This document shows positions 17,664 through 27,531 of a DNA stretch of 64,000 nucleotides, in pieces. The first letter of the stretch is position 1; the number at the start of each line of letters is the position of its first letter. The notes under the pieces are model-generated. The model was given only the letters and a program-made list of their open reading frames with translations. It had not been told where the DNA came from and searched no databases. Both the position numbers and the translations under genes were made by a program. The stretch spans positions 248,001 through 312,000 of the forward strand of contig NZ_KI632509.1 in NCBI RefSeq assembly GCF_000504245.1, written 5' to 3'. The stretch comes from Haloechinothrix halophila YIM 93223 (GTDB taxonomy: Bacteria > Actinomycetota > Actinomycetes > Mycobacteriales > Pseudonocardiaceae).

Positions 17664-18734
17664 CTAGCCCCAGCGCCCCGTGGCCAAGAATGACTCCAGC
17701 CGCTCCCGGTGCGGTGCCAGGTCCAGCCCCTGCTCGGCGATCCACCCGTCGTCGTAGTAGGTGTGCGCGTACCGCTCGCCGCCGTCGCAGACCAGCGTCA
17801 CCACACTCCCGGTGCGGCCCTCCGCCAGCATCCGCGCGATCAGTTGGAACGCACCGTAGAGGTTCGTGCCGGTCGAGCCACCCGCCCAGTGCCCGGTGCG
17901 CTCCCGCAGCAGCCGGATCGCGGCGAACGACCCCGCGTCCGGGATCGGCAGCATCTCATCGATCACGCCCGGCAGGAACGACGGCTCCACCCGTGGCCGA
18001 CCGATTCCCTCGATCCGCGACGGCATCCCGGTGGTGTAGTCCATCGCCCCGGTGCACCAGGCGTGGTAGAAGGACGAATTCTCCGGGTCGACCACCGCGA
18101 TGCGGGTGGCATGACGTCGATAACGCACGTAGCGGCCCAGCGTCGCGCTGGTACCGCCGGTGCCCGCTCCGACGACGACCCAGGTGGGCACTGGATGCCG
18201 TTCCTGACGCATCTGCGCGAAGATCGACTCGGCGATGTTGTTGTTGCCACGCCAATCGGTCGCACGCTCTGCGTAGGTGAACTGGTCGAGATAGTGCCCA
18301 TCGCACTCGGCCGCGAGCCGTTCGGCCTCGGCGTAGATCTCCGGCGGCTTATCGACGTAGTGACAGCGCCCGCCGTAGAACTCGATCAGGTCGATCTTCT
18401 CTTTACTCGTGCTGCGCGGCACAACGGTGACGAAGTCGAGCCCGAGCAGCCGGGCGAAGTACGCCTCGGAGACCGCCGTCGACCCGCTCGACGCCTCGAC
18501 AAGCACGGTTTTCGGCCCGATGTCGCCGTTGACCAGTCCGTACAGCAGCAGCGACCGCGCGAGCCGGTGCTTGAGCGAGCCGGTCGGGTGCACCGACTCG
18601 TCCTTCAAATACAGGTCGATGCCCCACTCCAGCGGCAGCGGGAAGACGTGCAGGTGGGTGTCGGCGCTGCGGTTGGCGTCGGCATCGATGACGCGCACCG
18701 CCTCGTCCACCCATGCGGGATCGGGACGACTCAC
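17664..18734 (-). CDS. cds1: PLP-dependent cysteine desulfhydrase, Cds1-like
   Basis: A fold-type II PLP enzyme of the cysteine-synthase superfamily, 356 residues. The PLP lysine lies in [11 protein letters not shown] (about residue 55), the substrate/phosphate loop is [15 protein letters not shown], and the glycine-rich PLP-phosphate loop is [16 protein letters not shown]. It looks most like mycobacterial Rv3684 (Cds1), which degrades cysteine to sulfide, pyruvate and ammonia. A cysteine synthase role cannot be excluded from sequence. The GTG start overlaps the DUF4229 stop by four bases. Confidence 0.8.
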   Translation of the reverse strand: MSRPDPAWVDEAVRVIDADANRSADTHLHVFPLPLEWGIDLYLKDESVHPTGSLKHRLARSLLLYGLVNGDIGPKTVLVEASSGSTAVSEAYFARLLGLDFVTVVPRSTSKEKIDLIEFYGGRCHYVDKPPEIYAEAERLAAECDGHYLDQFTYAERATDWRGNNNIAESIFAQMRQERHPVPTWVVVGAGTGGTSATLGRYVRYRRHATRIAVVDPENSSFYHAWCTGAMDYTTGMPSRIEGIGRPRVEPSFLPGVIDEMLPIPDAGSFAAIRLLRERTGHWAGGSTGTNLYGAFQLIARMLAEGRTGSVVTLVCDGGERYAHTYYDDGWIAEQGLDLAPHRERLESFLATGRWG

Positions 18735-19030
18735 GTCTGGGAATCCCCTTCGGCCTCCCGGTCGCCACGCAGTTCCGCGCGCAGCCGCGCCTTCTCGGCT
18801 TTACGACGCTCTCCCCTGACCGCGAGACCCGCCGTGACTCGCGCGTTGAGCCCACGGAACAGCAGCAGGCCGAGCGGGAAGCTGACGACCAGCGCGACGA
18901 TCAGCGCGACAAGCGGCGGCGCGCCCGCGAGCCCGACGAGCAGCGCCGTGACCACGGCGACCAGCCCAAGTCGTGCGAGCAAATACAGCGTCAAGTCGAC
19001 GCCGAAGCGGTCGTTAGTCCGTTCACTCAC
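18731..19030 (-). CDS. DUF4229 small membrane protein
   Basis: A 99-residue protein with two hydrophobic helices (about residues 14-36 and 40-60) followed by a basic and charged cytoplasmic tail ([19 protein letters not shown]). This fits the actinobacterial DUF4229 family of unknown function. Its stop overlaps the GTG of the Cds1-like gene, so the two form an operon. Confidence 0.75.
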   Translation of the reverse strand: MSERTNDRFGVDLTLYLLARLGLVAVVTALLVGLAGAPPLVALIVALVVSFPLGLLLFRGLNARVTAGLAVRGERRKAEKARLRAELRGDREAEGDSQT

Positions 19031-19338
19031 AAAAGACCACGTTACGCTTTCCCCACCGGGCCGAGTGACCCCAGGACCCCGGCGGTACGGTGCGAGCCCA
19101 GCGAGTCCTTGCGAGTTGCGACTGGATGCGGTGAACTTTCGTCACGGCATGACCGGTGCCTAACGCCCGATTCGTACCCCTAAAGACCCTTACCTCCCCT
19201 TTACTATCAGCCAACCGTTCGAGTACTCGACGCGTCCGGTGCAATGATTGTGGTGTTATTTGCCCATCCGTGGGCGTCCGTATGCCGCACTCACGTCATG
19301 CGGGGATAGTAGCGAAAGTCGCAAAGGAGGCTCGAAGG
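19031..19338. other. Divergent intergenic region upstream of bldC
   Basis: This 308-bp stretch has no convincing gene. It has to hold the promoters of the DUF4229 operon and bldC. It contains a 12-bp perfect palindrome TCGAGTACTCGA at 19219-19230 and a small GCCCA/TGGGC inverted repeat about 40 bp further on, either of which could be an operator. The bldC ribosome-binding site is at its right edge (AAAGGAGG, 19323-19330). Confidence 0.4.
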
Positions 19339-19554
19339 ATGACCGCAACAGTGCCTCAGTCGGGGGGACGTCTGCTCACCCCTGGCGAAGTGGCATCCCT
19401 GTTCCGTGTTGACCCGAAGACGGTGACCCGGTGGGCTGCCGCGGGTCGCATCGGATCGATCAGGACGCCCGGTGGGCACCGTAGGTTCCGCGAAGAAGAG
19501 GTCAACGAACTGCTCGCGAAGTTGACGACGGAAGCCACCGACCTCGTCGAGTAA
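19339..19554 (+). CDS. bldC: BldC-like MerR-type transcriptional regulator
   Basis: A 71-residue DNA-binding protein made of a single winged helix-turn-helix without an effector domain. The core LLTPGEVASLFRVDPKTVTRWAAAG followed by RTPGGHRRFREEEVNELL is nearly the same as Streptomyces BldC, which binds direct repeats and controls entry to development. The ATG has a strong AAAGGAGG eight bases upstream. It is monocistronic by its terminator. Confidence 0.92.
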   Translation: MTATVPQSGGRLLTPGEVASLFRVDPKTVTRWAAAGRIGSIRTPGGHRRFREEEVNELLAKLTTEATDLVE

Positions 19555-19578
19555 CGACTGGGACTCATCCCAGCGTAG

Positions 19579-19641
19579 GCATCGAGCCGAAGACGGCAGG
19601 GCGTGCCGTGACGCACCCGCCTGCCGCCTTCGGCTCGATGC
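19579..19641 (+). terminator. bldC terminator
   Basis: A long hairpin 25 bp after bldC, with arms starting GCATCGAGCCGAAG and pairing over more than 20 bp with a short loop, followed by GTTTACAC. It has no clear U-run, as is usual in high-GC actinobacteria. Confidence 0.8.
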
Positions 19642-19713
19642 GTTTACACATATCTCAGCTCCAGCGGGCTACCCTCGTAGTAGGCACCCCTGCCCGCCAT
19701 GGAAGGAGCGAGA

Positions 19714-19899
19714 ATGCACTACCTGCTTGCCGCTATCGGCGCGGTGACGATCGCAGTGCTGCTGTGGCGGGCGTTTGTCGCCTCCGAGCGCGTCGGAGTG
19801 CCCACAGAACGCCCGCAAGTCGCTCCCGACGACGACCCGGATTTCTTGCGCAAGCTCAGCGAACAGCAGCGCAAGAAAAAGAAGGACGAAGAGGAGTAG
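19714..19899 (+). CDS. Small single-pass membrane protein
   Basis: A 61-residue protein with one N-terminal hydrophobic helix (HYLLAAIGAVTIAVLLWRAF) and a highly charged C-terminus ending KKKKDEEE. The ATG at 19714 follows GGAAGGAG at good spacing. The upstream ATG at 19699 contributes the ribosome-binding site itself and is rejected as start. Function unknown. It is convergent with the MinD-like gene. Confidence 0.65.
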   Translation: MHYLLAAIGAVTIAVLLWRAFVASERVGVPTERPQVAPDDDPDFLRKLSEQQRKKKKDEEE

Positions 19900-19946
19900 C
19901 TCGTGCGACTGGCCCGGCTATCAGCACGCCGGGCCAGCTAACCCCG

Positions 19947-21284
19947 CTACTGGCCACCGAACCCGTCCGCGACGGCGGCGCCGAGCTCAAGCAGCTTCGT
20001 GCGGGTGGCGTCGTGCAGCTGGTCCAGCTCGATCTCGGCCCCCTCCTCCAGATGCGGATCGAACGGGATCTGGCAGACCGCCCGCACCCGCGCCGCGAAG
20101 TGTGCCTCCAGCTTGTCCAGGTCGACCGATCCCGCCCTCGGCCGCACCGAGTTGATCACCGCGACGGAGCGTTTCACCAGCTCGCCGTACCCGTGCGCGT
20201 CCAGCCAGTCCAGCGTCGCCGATGCGCTGCGAGCGCCGTCGACCGAACCAGATGAGACGAGCACCAGCGAGTCGGCCAGCTCGAGCACGCCCTTCATCGC
20301 GGAATGCATCAGTCCGGTGCCGCAGTCGGTCAGCACGATGTTGTAGAAGTGCTCAAGCAGATCGACCGCGCGCCGGTAGTCGTTCTCGGAGAACGCCTCG
20401 GAGACGGCGGGATCCTGCTCGCTCGCCAGGATCTCCAGCCTGCTTGGCCCCTGCGAGGTGTAGGCGCGGATGTCGCTGTAGCGCGTGATCCGGTCGGCGT
20501 CGCGCAGCAGGTGCCGAACCGTCGCCGTCGTCTCCATCGGGATCTTCTGCGACAGCGTGCCCCTGTCGGGGTTGGCGTCGACGGCGACCACCCTGTCCCC
20601 GCGCAGCGAAGCGAACGTCGAGCCGAGGGTCGTGGTCATCGTCGTCTTGCCGACGCCGCCCTTGAGGCTGAGCATCGCGATCTTGTAGCAGCCCCGCAGC
20701 GGCTGGTTGACCCGCATGATCAGCTCGCGCTTTCTGCGGTCCTCCGGGCTCTCCCCCGGGTTGATCAGCCTGCCGCTCGCCACGTAGACGGCCTTGCGCC
20801 AGCCGGACTGCGGCCGCCGCTTCACCGGCCGGATCAGGTGCGCCGACGCGAGATCGCCGTTCGGGCCAGCGGCGTGCCTTCCCCTGTGCGGCGGCTGCTG
20901 CGGATACTGCTGCCCCATGGGCGGCATCATGTGCTGCTGCTGATCGACGGGTACCTGCGGCGGATACCCGGGCACGGCCTGCTGCGGCCCCGGCTGCCCT
21001 GGCATGGGCTGCTGCATCGCGTGGTGGTGCGGGTGATACGGCTGCTGGTGCGGCCGCGCGGCGTACGGATCACTGTCGGGGACGACGGGCGGCACCTCGT
21101 CGTGTCCGACAGGCTGCGCTGAAGCGGCCCCGTATTGACCGTACGTCGCGGGGAACTCATGCGAGTCGGTACGGCCATCCGATGGCGCCTCGTCGATATC
21201 ACCGATGTCACCAAGGTCGGCGATGTCGTCGGCATCGGCCGGCCCTGGGTGCGCCGAGGTGGCTTCGTGGTTCGGCTCGCTCAC
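19947..21284 (-). CDS. MinD/ParA-like P-loop ATPase (SCO5717/EspI type)
   Basis: A 445-residue protein with a disordered N-terminal half rich in Pro, Gln and His, then a basic linker (RPVKRRPQSGWRKAVYVASGR) and a deviant-Walker ATPase domain: LSLKGGVGKTTMTTTLG near residue 210, VAVDANPDRGTL, and LTDCGTGLMHSAMKG. It matches the family of mycobacterial Rv0530 and EspI (Rv3876), ATPases linked to growth or secretion control but with no settled biochemical role. It stands directly downstream of the cytochrome c maturation genes, as in mycobacteria. Confidence 0.82.
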   Translation of the reverse strand: MSEPNHEATSAHPGPADADDIADLGDIGDIDEAPSDGRTDSHEFPATYGQYGAASAQPVGHDEVPPVVPDSDPYAARPHQQPYHPHHHAMQQPMPGQPGPQQAVPGYPPQVPVDQQQHMMPPMGQQYPQQPPHRGRHAAGPNGDLASAHLIRPVKRRPQSGWRKAVYVASGRLINPGESPEDRRKRELIMRVNQPLRGCYKIAMLSLKGGVGKTTMTTTLGSTFASLRGDRVVAVDANPDRGTLSQKIPMETTATVRHLLRDADRITRYSDIRAYTSQGPSRLEILASEQDPAVSEAFSENDYRRAVDLLEHFYNIVLTDCGTGLMHSAMKGVLELADSLVLVSSGSVDGARSASATLDWLDAHGYGELVKRSVAVINSVRPRAGSVDLDKLEAHFAARVRAVCQIPFDPHLEEGAEIELDQLHDATRTKLLELGAAVADGFGGQ

Positions 21285-21366
21285 TCCGGTCCTCCTGTGT
21301 GTCGCTGGGCGCGCGAAAAGATCGGCAGGCCCCGTCCCTCAACGACGGTAGCCGCCAGCCCGCCCC

Positions 21367-21390
21367 GGTGCATATGTCGTCATATGCACC
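21367..21390. promoter_or_regulatory. Perfect 10-bp-arm palindrome between ccsB and the MinD-like gene
   Basis: GGTGCATATG and CATATGCACC flank TCGT, giving a perfect inverted repeat six bases after the ccsB stop. The AT-containing arms and lack of a U-run make it look more like an operator for the downstream ATPase gene than a terminator, but either is possible. Confidence 0.45.
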
Positions 21391-21396
21391 ACCGTG

Positions 21397-22428
21397 TTAG
21401 CCCACTCCGGCGTAGGAGTGCAGGCCGGTGGTGACGAGGTTGATGAAGAAGAGGTTGAACACGATCAGCGCGAACCCGGTGACGTTGATCCACGCGGCAG
21501 GCCTGCCTCGCCAGCCAGCGGTCGCGCGAGCGTGCAAGTACGCAGCGTAGACAACCCAGGCGACGAACGCCACCGTCTCCTTCGGGTCCCAGCCCCAGAA
21601 CCGGCCCCATGCCGCCTCTGCCCAGATCGCGCCGCAAACTACCCCGAACGTGTAAATGGGGAAGGCCAGCACGGTGGTGCGATAGGACAGCCGGTCCAGC
21701 AGGTCGCGGCCGGGCAGATGCCCCGCCAGCTTCGCGAACCGGGACGAGTTGGACTCGTGGCTGTCGCGCATCAGATACAGCACGCTCGCCACCCCTGGCA
21801 CCAGGAACATCCCCGACGACACGATCGCAGCGGCGACGTGCACGATCAGCCAGTAGGACTGCAACGCGGGCTGCACCGGGGCAGCCGTCGCGTACAGCAT
21901 CGTGCCGCCAACGAACAGCAAGATCACCACCGGCAGCAGCACGAACGCCGACAGGTGGCGCACCGACGGGTACTTCCGCAGCACGACGAGCCAGGTGACG
22001 ACCGCGATCAGGCAGACGGCCATCACGTACTCGTACATGTTGCCCCAAGGCACGCGGCTTGTCGCGAGCCCGCGCAGCACCAGCGCCGCGAGGTGCAGCA
22101 GCGCGCCGAGCACCGTCAGCGAGACGCCCATCCTGCCGAACCTGGCCGCCCGCGACGTCGACCGCCGCGCCGACGGCGACAGCGGCGGCTCAGCCGAACC
22201 GGCCGGAGTGGAGATCGGCGCGGGAGTCCGTGCGGTCGCGTCGACCGCCCCGCCGGCCGACGCGCCCACCAGCTCGTGCTTCCGGGCCGCGGTGCGCTCC
22301 GCACGCAGCCGCCCCGCACGGCCGAACGCCTGCTCGACGGCGAAGAACACCATCGCGAGCACGTAGATCAGCGTCGCGGTGTTGTACGACCAGTCGCTGA
22401 ACCGCGACAGCGTCTCGTCAACCGGCAT
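21397..22428 (-). CDS. ccsB: Cytochrome c biogenesis protein CcsB (CcsA-type heme handler)
   Basis: A multi-pass membrane protein of the system II haem-lyase complex that presents haem to apocytochrome c together with ResB. The 343 residues contain about eight transmembrane helices and the tryptophan-rich haem-binding motif EAAWGRFWGWDPKE near residue 275, with a conserved histidine in YWLIVHVAAA. A variable charged linker (residues 40-100) follows the first helix. The ATG at 22428 overlaps the resB stop (TGATG) and has AAGGAG six bases upstream. Confidence 0.93.
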   Translation of the reverse strand: MPVDETLSRFSDWSYNTATLIYVLAMVFFAVEQAFGRAGRLRAERTAARKHELVGASAGGAVDATARTPAPISTPAGSAEPPLSPSARRSTSRAARFGRMGVSLTVLGALLHLAALVLRGLATSRVPWGNMYEYVMAVCLIAVVTWLVVLRKYPSVRHLSAFVLLPVVILLFVGGTMLYATAAPVQPALQSYWLIVHVAAAIVSSGMFLVPGVASVLYLMRDSHESNSSRFAKLAGHLPGRDLLDRLSYRTTVLAFPIYTFGVVCGAIWAEAAWGRFWGWDPKETVAFVAWVVYAAYLHARATAGWRGRPAAWINVTGFALIVFNLFFINLVTTGLHSYAGVG

Positions 22429-24041
22429 CACGGACTCCTTGTGTCCTGGTTGAGCAGGTCAGCGGCGATCTCGTCGAACTCGTCGCCATAACCCGCCTGG
22501 TCGGTTCGCGCCAGGCCACCGACCTCGATAACGGTACGTCCCCCGCCTTCCGCGCCGGCGGCAGGGGCGACGCGAATCCACACCCGTCGCCGCTTGACCA
22601 GCAACGACAGCGCGAGGCCCACCAGCATCGCCACCGCGAAACCGAGCACCCACAGCTGCGTCGGGTCGTGCGAGACCTGCAACGACACCCAGCGCTGCAC
22701 GCCGTCGAAGGAGATCGTGGTGCCGTCGTCCAGCGTGATGGACTCGCCAACCCGCAGGTTCTCCCGTGCGACCCGCTCCAGCGCGCCCTTCTCCACCATC
22801 GACTGGTCGATCGCGAAGATGGACTGGCCGTAGCCGGAGTCGATGCCGAGATCGCCACGCATGATGTCGACGGCGACGGTGGGATCGGTCAGCTTCGGGC
22901 CCGCCGAGCTGAGGATCTTGCCGTTGAACACCGGGGTCGGCGCGAACAGCCCGGTCACCGCGAGCTGGTTGTCCCTGCGCGTGGCCGAGTCGGTGATACC
23001 GGGCGGGTCGAACTTCGTCGCGCCGTCCGACAGCAGCGTCGTCTGGTCGGCCGGCCGCCACTGCGTCGCCTGTGTCCGCTTCTCCCCGTTCGGGAACGTC
23101 ACGGTGAACACCGGGGCGAAGCCGTGACCGAGCAGGTAGACCCGGTCGCCAGCGGTGCGCAGCGGCTCGTTCACCTCGAGCTGGTACGGGCGCCAGGTGT
23201 TGCTGGCGAGGTCGGCGCCGGAGGAGTACTCGATATCCGCGCGGTATTGGATGGGTTGGCCGAGTTCGGTGTAGGTCGGCTTGAAGTCGTTCACCCTGAC
23301 GCAGAACGGCGTCAGTTCGGTGCCGTCCACCCGCAGTCCCGGGTTGAACGAGTCGTACGCGTAGATGCCGGAGTTGCAGAACTCCGAGCCGTCCGCGTGC
23401 ACGATGACCTGTCCCTCGTAGACGACCATCTTGCCGATGGCGAACGAGATGATCAGTCCGAGCATCGCGAAGTGGAACAGCAGGTTACCGGTCTCGCGCA
23501 GGTAGCCCTTCTCCGCGCTGATGCTGCGGACGCCGTCACCCTCGTCGCGTTCGGTCGTGCGCCAGCCCTTGAACCGCTTACGCGCCGTGGCAAGGACGTC
23601 GTCGGCGTCGCTGGTCACGGTGCTCGACGCGTGGTGCGGCAGCCGAGACAGGTTGCGCGGGGTCAGCACCGGCTTGGCGCGCATCGAACGCACGTACTCC
23701 ACGCTGCGCGGCGCGAGGCAGCCGACCAACGAGATCATCAGCAGCAGGTAGATCGCGGAGAACCACACGCTGCCGTAGACCGCGAAGAAACCGAGGGTGT
23801 CCAGCAGCTCGCCCCACCAGCCGTGCTCGGCGATGTACTCCCGCACCTTGGGCTCGTTCAGCGAGCGCTGCGGCAGCATCGCGCCAGGCATCGCGGCGAG
23901 CGCGAGCAGGAACAGCAGGATCAGCGCGGTGCGCATCGATGTCAGGCCGCGCCAGGTGTTGCGGACGAACGCGAAGGCACGCCGCGCGGGAGTCGCGCGG
24001 TACCCCCGCGACTCCTGGTTCGTCCGCGTCTCGCTGCTCAC
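22428..24041 (-). CDS. resB: Cytochrome c biogenesis protein ResB
   Basis: The partner of CcsB in system II cytochrome c maturation. The 537 residues have N-terminal helices (TALILLFLLALAAMPG, then SAIYLLLMISLVGCL), a third near residue 190, a large extracytoplasmic domain, and a last helix LWVLGFAVAMLVGLALSLL before a basic cytoplasmic tail. The motif YLRETGNLLFHFAMLG is typical. The GTG start at 24041 overlaps the ccdA stop (GTGA). Longer upstream frames are rejected. Confidence 0.93.
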   Translation of the reverse strand: MSSETRTNQESRGYRATPARRAFAFVRNTWRGLTSMRTALILLFLLALAAMPGAMLPQRSLNEPKVREYIAEHGWWGELLDTLGFFAVYGSVWFSAIYLLLMISLVGCLAPRSVEYVRSMRAKPVLTPRNLSRLPHHASSTVTSDADDVLATARKRFKGWRTTERDEGDGVRSISAEKGYLRETGNLLFHFAMLGLIISFAIGKMVVYEGQVIVHADGSEFCNSGIYAYDSFNPGLRVDGTELTPFCVRVNDFKPTYTELGQPIQYRADIEYSSGADLASNTWRPYQLEVNEPLRTAGDRVYLLGHGFAPVFTVTFPNGEKRTQATQWRPADQTTLLSDGATKFDPPGITDSATRRDNQLAVTGLFAPTPVFNGKILSSAGPKLTDPTVAVDIMRGDLGIDSGYGQSIFAIDQSMVEKGALERVARENLRVGESITLDDGTTISFDGVQRWVSLQVSHDPTQLWVLGFAVAMLVGLALSLLVKRRRVWIRVAPAAGAEGGGRTVIEVGGLARTDQAGYGDEFDEIAADLLNQDTRSP

Positions 24042-24817
24042 AGCGGCAGCACCACGTCCGAGATGAAGGCGTCCCGCATCCAGCCGACCATCTCGCCCCA
24101 CAGCCCGGTCACCAGCATGATGCCGACGACGAGCAGCAGCCCGCCGCCAGCGAGCTGGACCTTGCGGCCGTTGCGGCGCAGCCAGTCGGTGGCGCGCACC
24201 GCCCACCGCGCGCCGAAGGCGATCAGCACGAACGGCAGCCCGAGGCCGAGGCAGTAGATGATCACCAGAAGGAAGCCGCGCGCCGCGGTGTCACCTGTCG
24301 AGCTCGCGATGGCGAGCACCCCCGCCAGCGTCGGGCCGATGCAGGGTGTCCAGCCGATCGCGAAGATGCCACCGAGCACGGGGGCGCCCGCGAGACCGAT
24401 ACGCGGCACGGTGTGGATCCGCGCCTCGCGTTGCAGCATCGGCACCATGCCGAGGAAGACCAGCGCCATGGCGATGGTCAGTACTCCACCGATGCGTTCC
24501 AGCAGCTGCTGGTTCACCAACAGCGCGTCGGCCAGCCACACCAGGCTGCCAACGGTGGCTGCGAAGACAAGCGTGAACCCGATGACGAACAGCGCCGCCG
24601 CGCCGACGACGCGGAACCGACCCTGCCTGGCCTGCTCGCTGTCCTCGGCGTCTACCGCGGGCGCGTCCGCGCCGACCAGCGCGGCCAGGTAGGCGAGGTA
24701 GCCAGGCACGAGCGGCACGACGCACGGCGATGCGAACGAGATCGTCCCCGCGAGCAGCGCGAGTCCTGCCGCGAGCAGCAGCGGACCCGAGGTCGCTAAC
24801 TCGGTGATGGAGTCCAC
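24038..24817 (-). CDS. ccdA: Cytochrome c biogenesis protein CcdA
   Basis: A thiol-disulfide transporter that passes reducing equivalents across the membrane to keep apocytochrome haem-binding cysteines reduced. The 259 residues span six helices. The redox cysteine pair is in ASPCVVPLVPGYL (helix 1) and WTPCIGPTLAGVL (helix 4). The start is GTG. It is the second of four chained genes that supply cytochrome c maturation. Confidence 0.95.
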   Translation of the reverse strand: MDSITELATSGPLLLAAGLALLAGTISFASPCVVPLVPGYLAYLAALVGADAPAVDAEDSEQARQGRFRVVGAAALFVIGFTLVFAATVGSLVWLADALLVNQQLLERIGGVLTIAMALVFLGMVPMLQREARIHTVPRIGLAGAPVLGGIFAIGWTPCIGPTLAGVLAIASSTGDTAARGFLLVIIYCLGLGLPFVLIAFGARWAVRATDWLRRNGRKVQLAGGGLLLVVGIMLVTGLWGEMVGWMRDAFISDVVLPL

Positions 24818-24846
24818 GTAGCTCAGGGTAGGCAGTGACGTACGTC

Positions 24847-25491
24847 CTACCGCCGCCGGGCGTCAGGTTCGTCCGCCAGCCGCCGCACGACCGGCAGCAG
24901 GTCCTCCGCCAGCAGTTCCTTGAGGAAGACGACGGCGACGCGGTGTTGCTTGTCCAGCACGATCGTCGACGGCACGATGTTGCGCGGATAGCCCTTCAGC
25001 GGCAGCAGCGAGCGGCCAGGCGGGTCGTAGATCGACGGGTAGGTCAGTCCCCTGTCCCGCATGAAGTCCTGCGGCGCGGCGCGGGAGTGGTCGCGGACGT
25101 CGATGCCGAGCACCTGCACGCCGTCGTCCTTGGTCTTGTCGTACACCTGCTGCAGCTCGGGGGCTTCGCGGCGGCACGGGCCGCACCACTGGCCCCAGAT
25201 GTTGATGACGACGACCTTGCCTTCGTAATCAGCCGTCGAGATGGTTTCGCCCTCGTTGAACAGGTCCTCGCCCGAGATCTCCAACGACTGCCGGTCCGCA
25301 CTGTCGTAGCGGATGGTCGTCTTGCCCTCTGGCGCGACGAAGTTGAACTGGCTGCCCGCCACGACGGCGTCGTCCCCCGTGCTACAGCCGGTCAGCACGA
25401 GCAGCGCCACGGCGGCAAGCGCGGCCGCCCTGCGCCCCATCCCGGCGGACGCGACACGTCCGGCCGGTGACTCACGCCGTCGCCGAGTCAT
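24847..25491 (-). CDS. Thioredoxin-like lipoprotein (ResA-type)
   Basis: A periplasmic-side thioredoxin-fold protein of 214 residues. The N-terminus is basic, then a hydrophobic stretch ends at the lipobox LLVLTGCS (Cys about residue 36), so it should be membrane-anchored. The active site is WGQWCGPCRREAPELQ near residue 100, followed by the cis-proline region of the fold (NIVPSTIVLD). It probably takes electrons from CcdA for apocytochrome c. The ATG overlaps the stop of the preceding mutase gene (ATGA). Confidence 0.9.
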   Translation of the reverse strand: MTRRRRESPAGRVASAGMGRRAAALAAVALLVLTGCSTGDDAVVAGSQFNFVAPEGKTTIRYDSADRQSLEISGEDLFNEGETISTADYEGKVVVINIWGQWCGPCRREAPELQQVYDKTKDDGVQVLGIDVRDHSRAAPQDFMRDRGLTYPSIYDPPGRSLLPLKGYPRNIVPSTIVLDKQHRVAVVFLKELLAEDLLPVVRRLADEPDARRR

Positions 25492-26126
25492 GCGCCACGC
25501 ACCTTCGGGTCGGTGTGTCCCGCCGGTTCGCAGTAGTCGATGTCCACGAGTGTCTCGTTGTCGAAGACCAGGCTGGTCAGCGAGGCCAGCGAGCACTGCC
25601 TGCTGCGCGGGTCGTGCCACAACGGGCGTGCCTCGAGGAATCGCCGCAGCGTCCAGATCGGCAGCTGGTGCGACACGCACACCGCCTCGCGGCCTTCCGC
25701 GGCAGCCCGCGCCCGGTACGCCGCGCCGAGCATCCTGCGCGCGACGTCACGGTACGGCTCGCCCCATGAGGGCAGGAACGGGTTGCGCAGCTTCGGCCAG
25801 TGCCTCGGCTGCCGCAGCACCCCATCACCGACCGAGACCCGCATGCCCTCGAAGTCGTTCTCCGACTCGATCAACTGCTCGTCGGTGGCGACGTCGAGCC
25901 GGTGCGCGGACGCGATCGGTGTCGCCGTCTCCTGCGCGCGCTGCAACGGCGACGCGACGACGTGCGCGATGTCGTGGTGGGCCAGCGTCTCGGCGACCGT
26001 GATGGCCTGCCGCTGGCCCTGCTCCGACAGCTTGTAGCCGGACAACCGGCCGTAGAGGATCCCGTCCGGGTTGTGCACCTCGCCGTGGCGGAGGAAGTGC
26101 ACAACCGTTCGGCGGGCCCGCGTCAT
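25488..26126 (-). CDS. Histidine phosphatase superfamily (phosphoglycerate mutase-like) protein
   Basis: A 212-residue protein with the N-terminal phosphohistidine motif [13 protein letters not shown], the second-half motif [13 protein letters not shown] and the [11 protein letters not shown] segment. It equals mycobacterial Rv0525 by position between the thioredoxin and hemL. The true substrate is unknown and it need not be a glycolytic mutase. The ATG overlaps the hemL stop (ATGA). Confidence 0.85.
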   Translation of the reverse strand: MTRARRTVVHFLRHGEVHNPDGILYGRLSGYKLSEQGQRQAITVAETLAHHDIAHVVASPLQRAQETATPIASAHRLDVATDEQLIESENDFEGMRVSVGDGVLRQPRHWPKLRNPFLPSWGEPYRDVARRMLGAAYRARAAAEGREAVCVSHQLPIWTLRRFLEARPLWHDPRSRQCSLASLTSLVFDNETLVDIDYCEPAGHTDPKVRGA

Positions 26127-27418
26127 CTCGTGGCCTCCGCGGCTGCCTGCGCGGCGCGCGGCAGCGCGGCCTCGATCCGCTCGAACGCCTCGTCATCCAT
26201 CGCGGCGTTGACGAACCACGCCTCGAACGCGCTCGGCGGCGGGTAAATGCCCTGCTCAAGCATGGCGTGGAAGAACGGCGCGAACCGGAACGTCTCGGCA
26301 GCGGCAGCGCCCGCGTAGTCGTGCACCGGCTGGTCGGTGAAGAACACCGACACCAGGTTGCCCGCGAACTGCACGGCGTGCGCCACCCCCGCCTTGGTCA
26401 GCGCCTCGTCGAGCAGGCCGCCAAGCCGCTGCGCGTTGGCATCCAGCGCGCGGTAGACGTCCGCGTCGGCGTTGCGCAGCGTGGTGAGGCCAGCGGCGAC
26501 GGCGACGGGGTTCCCGGCGAGCGTGCCAGCCTGGTAGACGGGGCCGCTCGGCGCGAGCGATGCCATGACGTCGGCGCGCCCGCCGAACGCGGCGGCAGGC
26601 AGCCCTCCTGACATCACCTTGCCGAAGGTGTAGAGGTCACCCGCGACGCCGTCGATGCCGTACCAACCGGCGGACGACACGCGAAAGCCGGTCATCACCT
26701 CGTCCATGATCAGCAGCGCGCCGTTCTCGCTGGCGAGCCGCTTGAGTTCGGCGTTGAACCCGTCGCGCGGGGCGATGGCGCCCATGTTGCCGGGGGCGGC
26801 CTCGGTGATAACGGCGGCGATCTCGCCGTCGTGGTCGGCGAATGCCTTCCGCACGGCGTCGACGTCGTTGTAGGGCAGCACGATGGTGTCGGCCGCGGAC
26901 GCGCCGGTGACACCGGGCGTCTTGGGTAGTCCGAGCGTGGCGACACCGGAGCCAGCCTCAGCGAGCAGCGCGTCGACGTGGCCGTGGTAGCAGCCGGCGA
27001 ACTTGACGATCTTGCTGCGGCCGGTGAAACCGCGGGCGAGGCGGATCGCGCTCATGGTGGCCTCGGTGCCTGAGTTGACCAGCCGCACCTGCTCGACCGG
27101 CGCCACGCGCTCGATCAGCGCCTCGGCGAGCTCGACCTCGCCCATGGTCGGCGTGCCGAACGAGAGGCCAGAGCTCGCCACCGAGCGCACTGCGTCTACC
27201 ACGGCGGGATGCGCGTGGCCGAGGATCATCGGGCCCCAGGAGGCGACCAGGTCAACGTAGCTGTTGCCGTCGGCGTCGCGCAGGTACGCGCCGTCACCGG
27301 CGACCATGAACCGGGGCGTGCCACCGACCGCGCTGAACGCGCGCACCGGGGAATTCACGCCACCGGGTGTCACCGCTGTCGCGCGATCGAACCATGCCTG
27401 CGACTGCTCGAAACTCAT
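26123..27418 (-). CDS. hemL: Glutamate-1-semialdehyde 2,1-aminomutase
   Basis: A PLP-dependent class III aminotransferase-fold enzyme that makes 5-aminolevulinate from glutamate semialdehyde, the product of HemA. The 431 residues show [11 protein letters not shown] at the start, [31 protein letters not shown] and the Schiff-base lysine in [19 protein letters not shown] near residue 270. The ATG at 27418 fits the family N-terminus ([13 protein letters not shown]). It heads the 3' gene set that runs into ccdA-resB-ccsB. Confidence 0.96.
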   Translation of the reverse strand: MSFEQSQAWFDRATAVTPGGVNSPVRAFSAVGGTPRFMVAGDGAYLRDADGNSYVDLVASWGPMILGHAHPAVVDAVRSVASSGLSFGTPTMGEVELAEALIERVAPVEQVRLVNSGTEATMSAIRLARGFTGRSKIVKFAGCYHGHVDALLAEAGSGVATLGLPKTPGVTGASAADTIVLPYNDVDAVRKAFADHDGEIAAVITEAAPGNMGAIAPRDGFNAELKRLASENGALLIMDEVMTGFRVSSAGWYGIDGVAGDLYTFGKVMSGGLPAAAFGGRADVMASLAPSGPVYQAGTLAGNPVAVAAGLTTLRNADADVYRALDANAQRLGGLLDEALTKAGVAHAVQFAGNLVSVFFTDQPVHDYAGAAAAETFRFAPFFHAMLEQGIYPPPSAFEAWFVNAAMDDEAFERIEAALPRAAQAAAEATR

Positions 27419-27531
27419 GCTCGCAGTCTCCCAGGCGAACCGCACGGCCGCCGAAGTGGCCTTGGCCAGACGTGAGCTAGGTAGCGCGGCGATGGTCGCT
27501 GTCGGGCGGGCGGCGTCCGGCGTGCCCGGTG

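Noticed and set aside
19211-19260. tRNA-like GTTCGA run upstream of bldC
   Set aside because: No cloverleaf arms or acceptor stem can be formed; the GTTCGA is part of a short palindrome.
24042-24206. N-terminal extension of resB
   Set aside because: It overlaps ccdA and is arginine-rich without a domain. The GTGA overlap at 24041 is the natural start.
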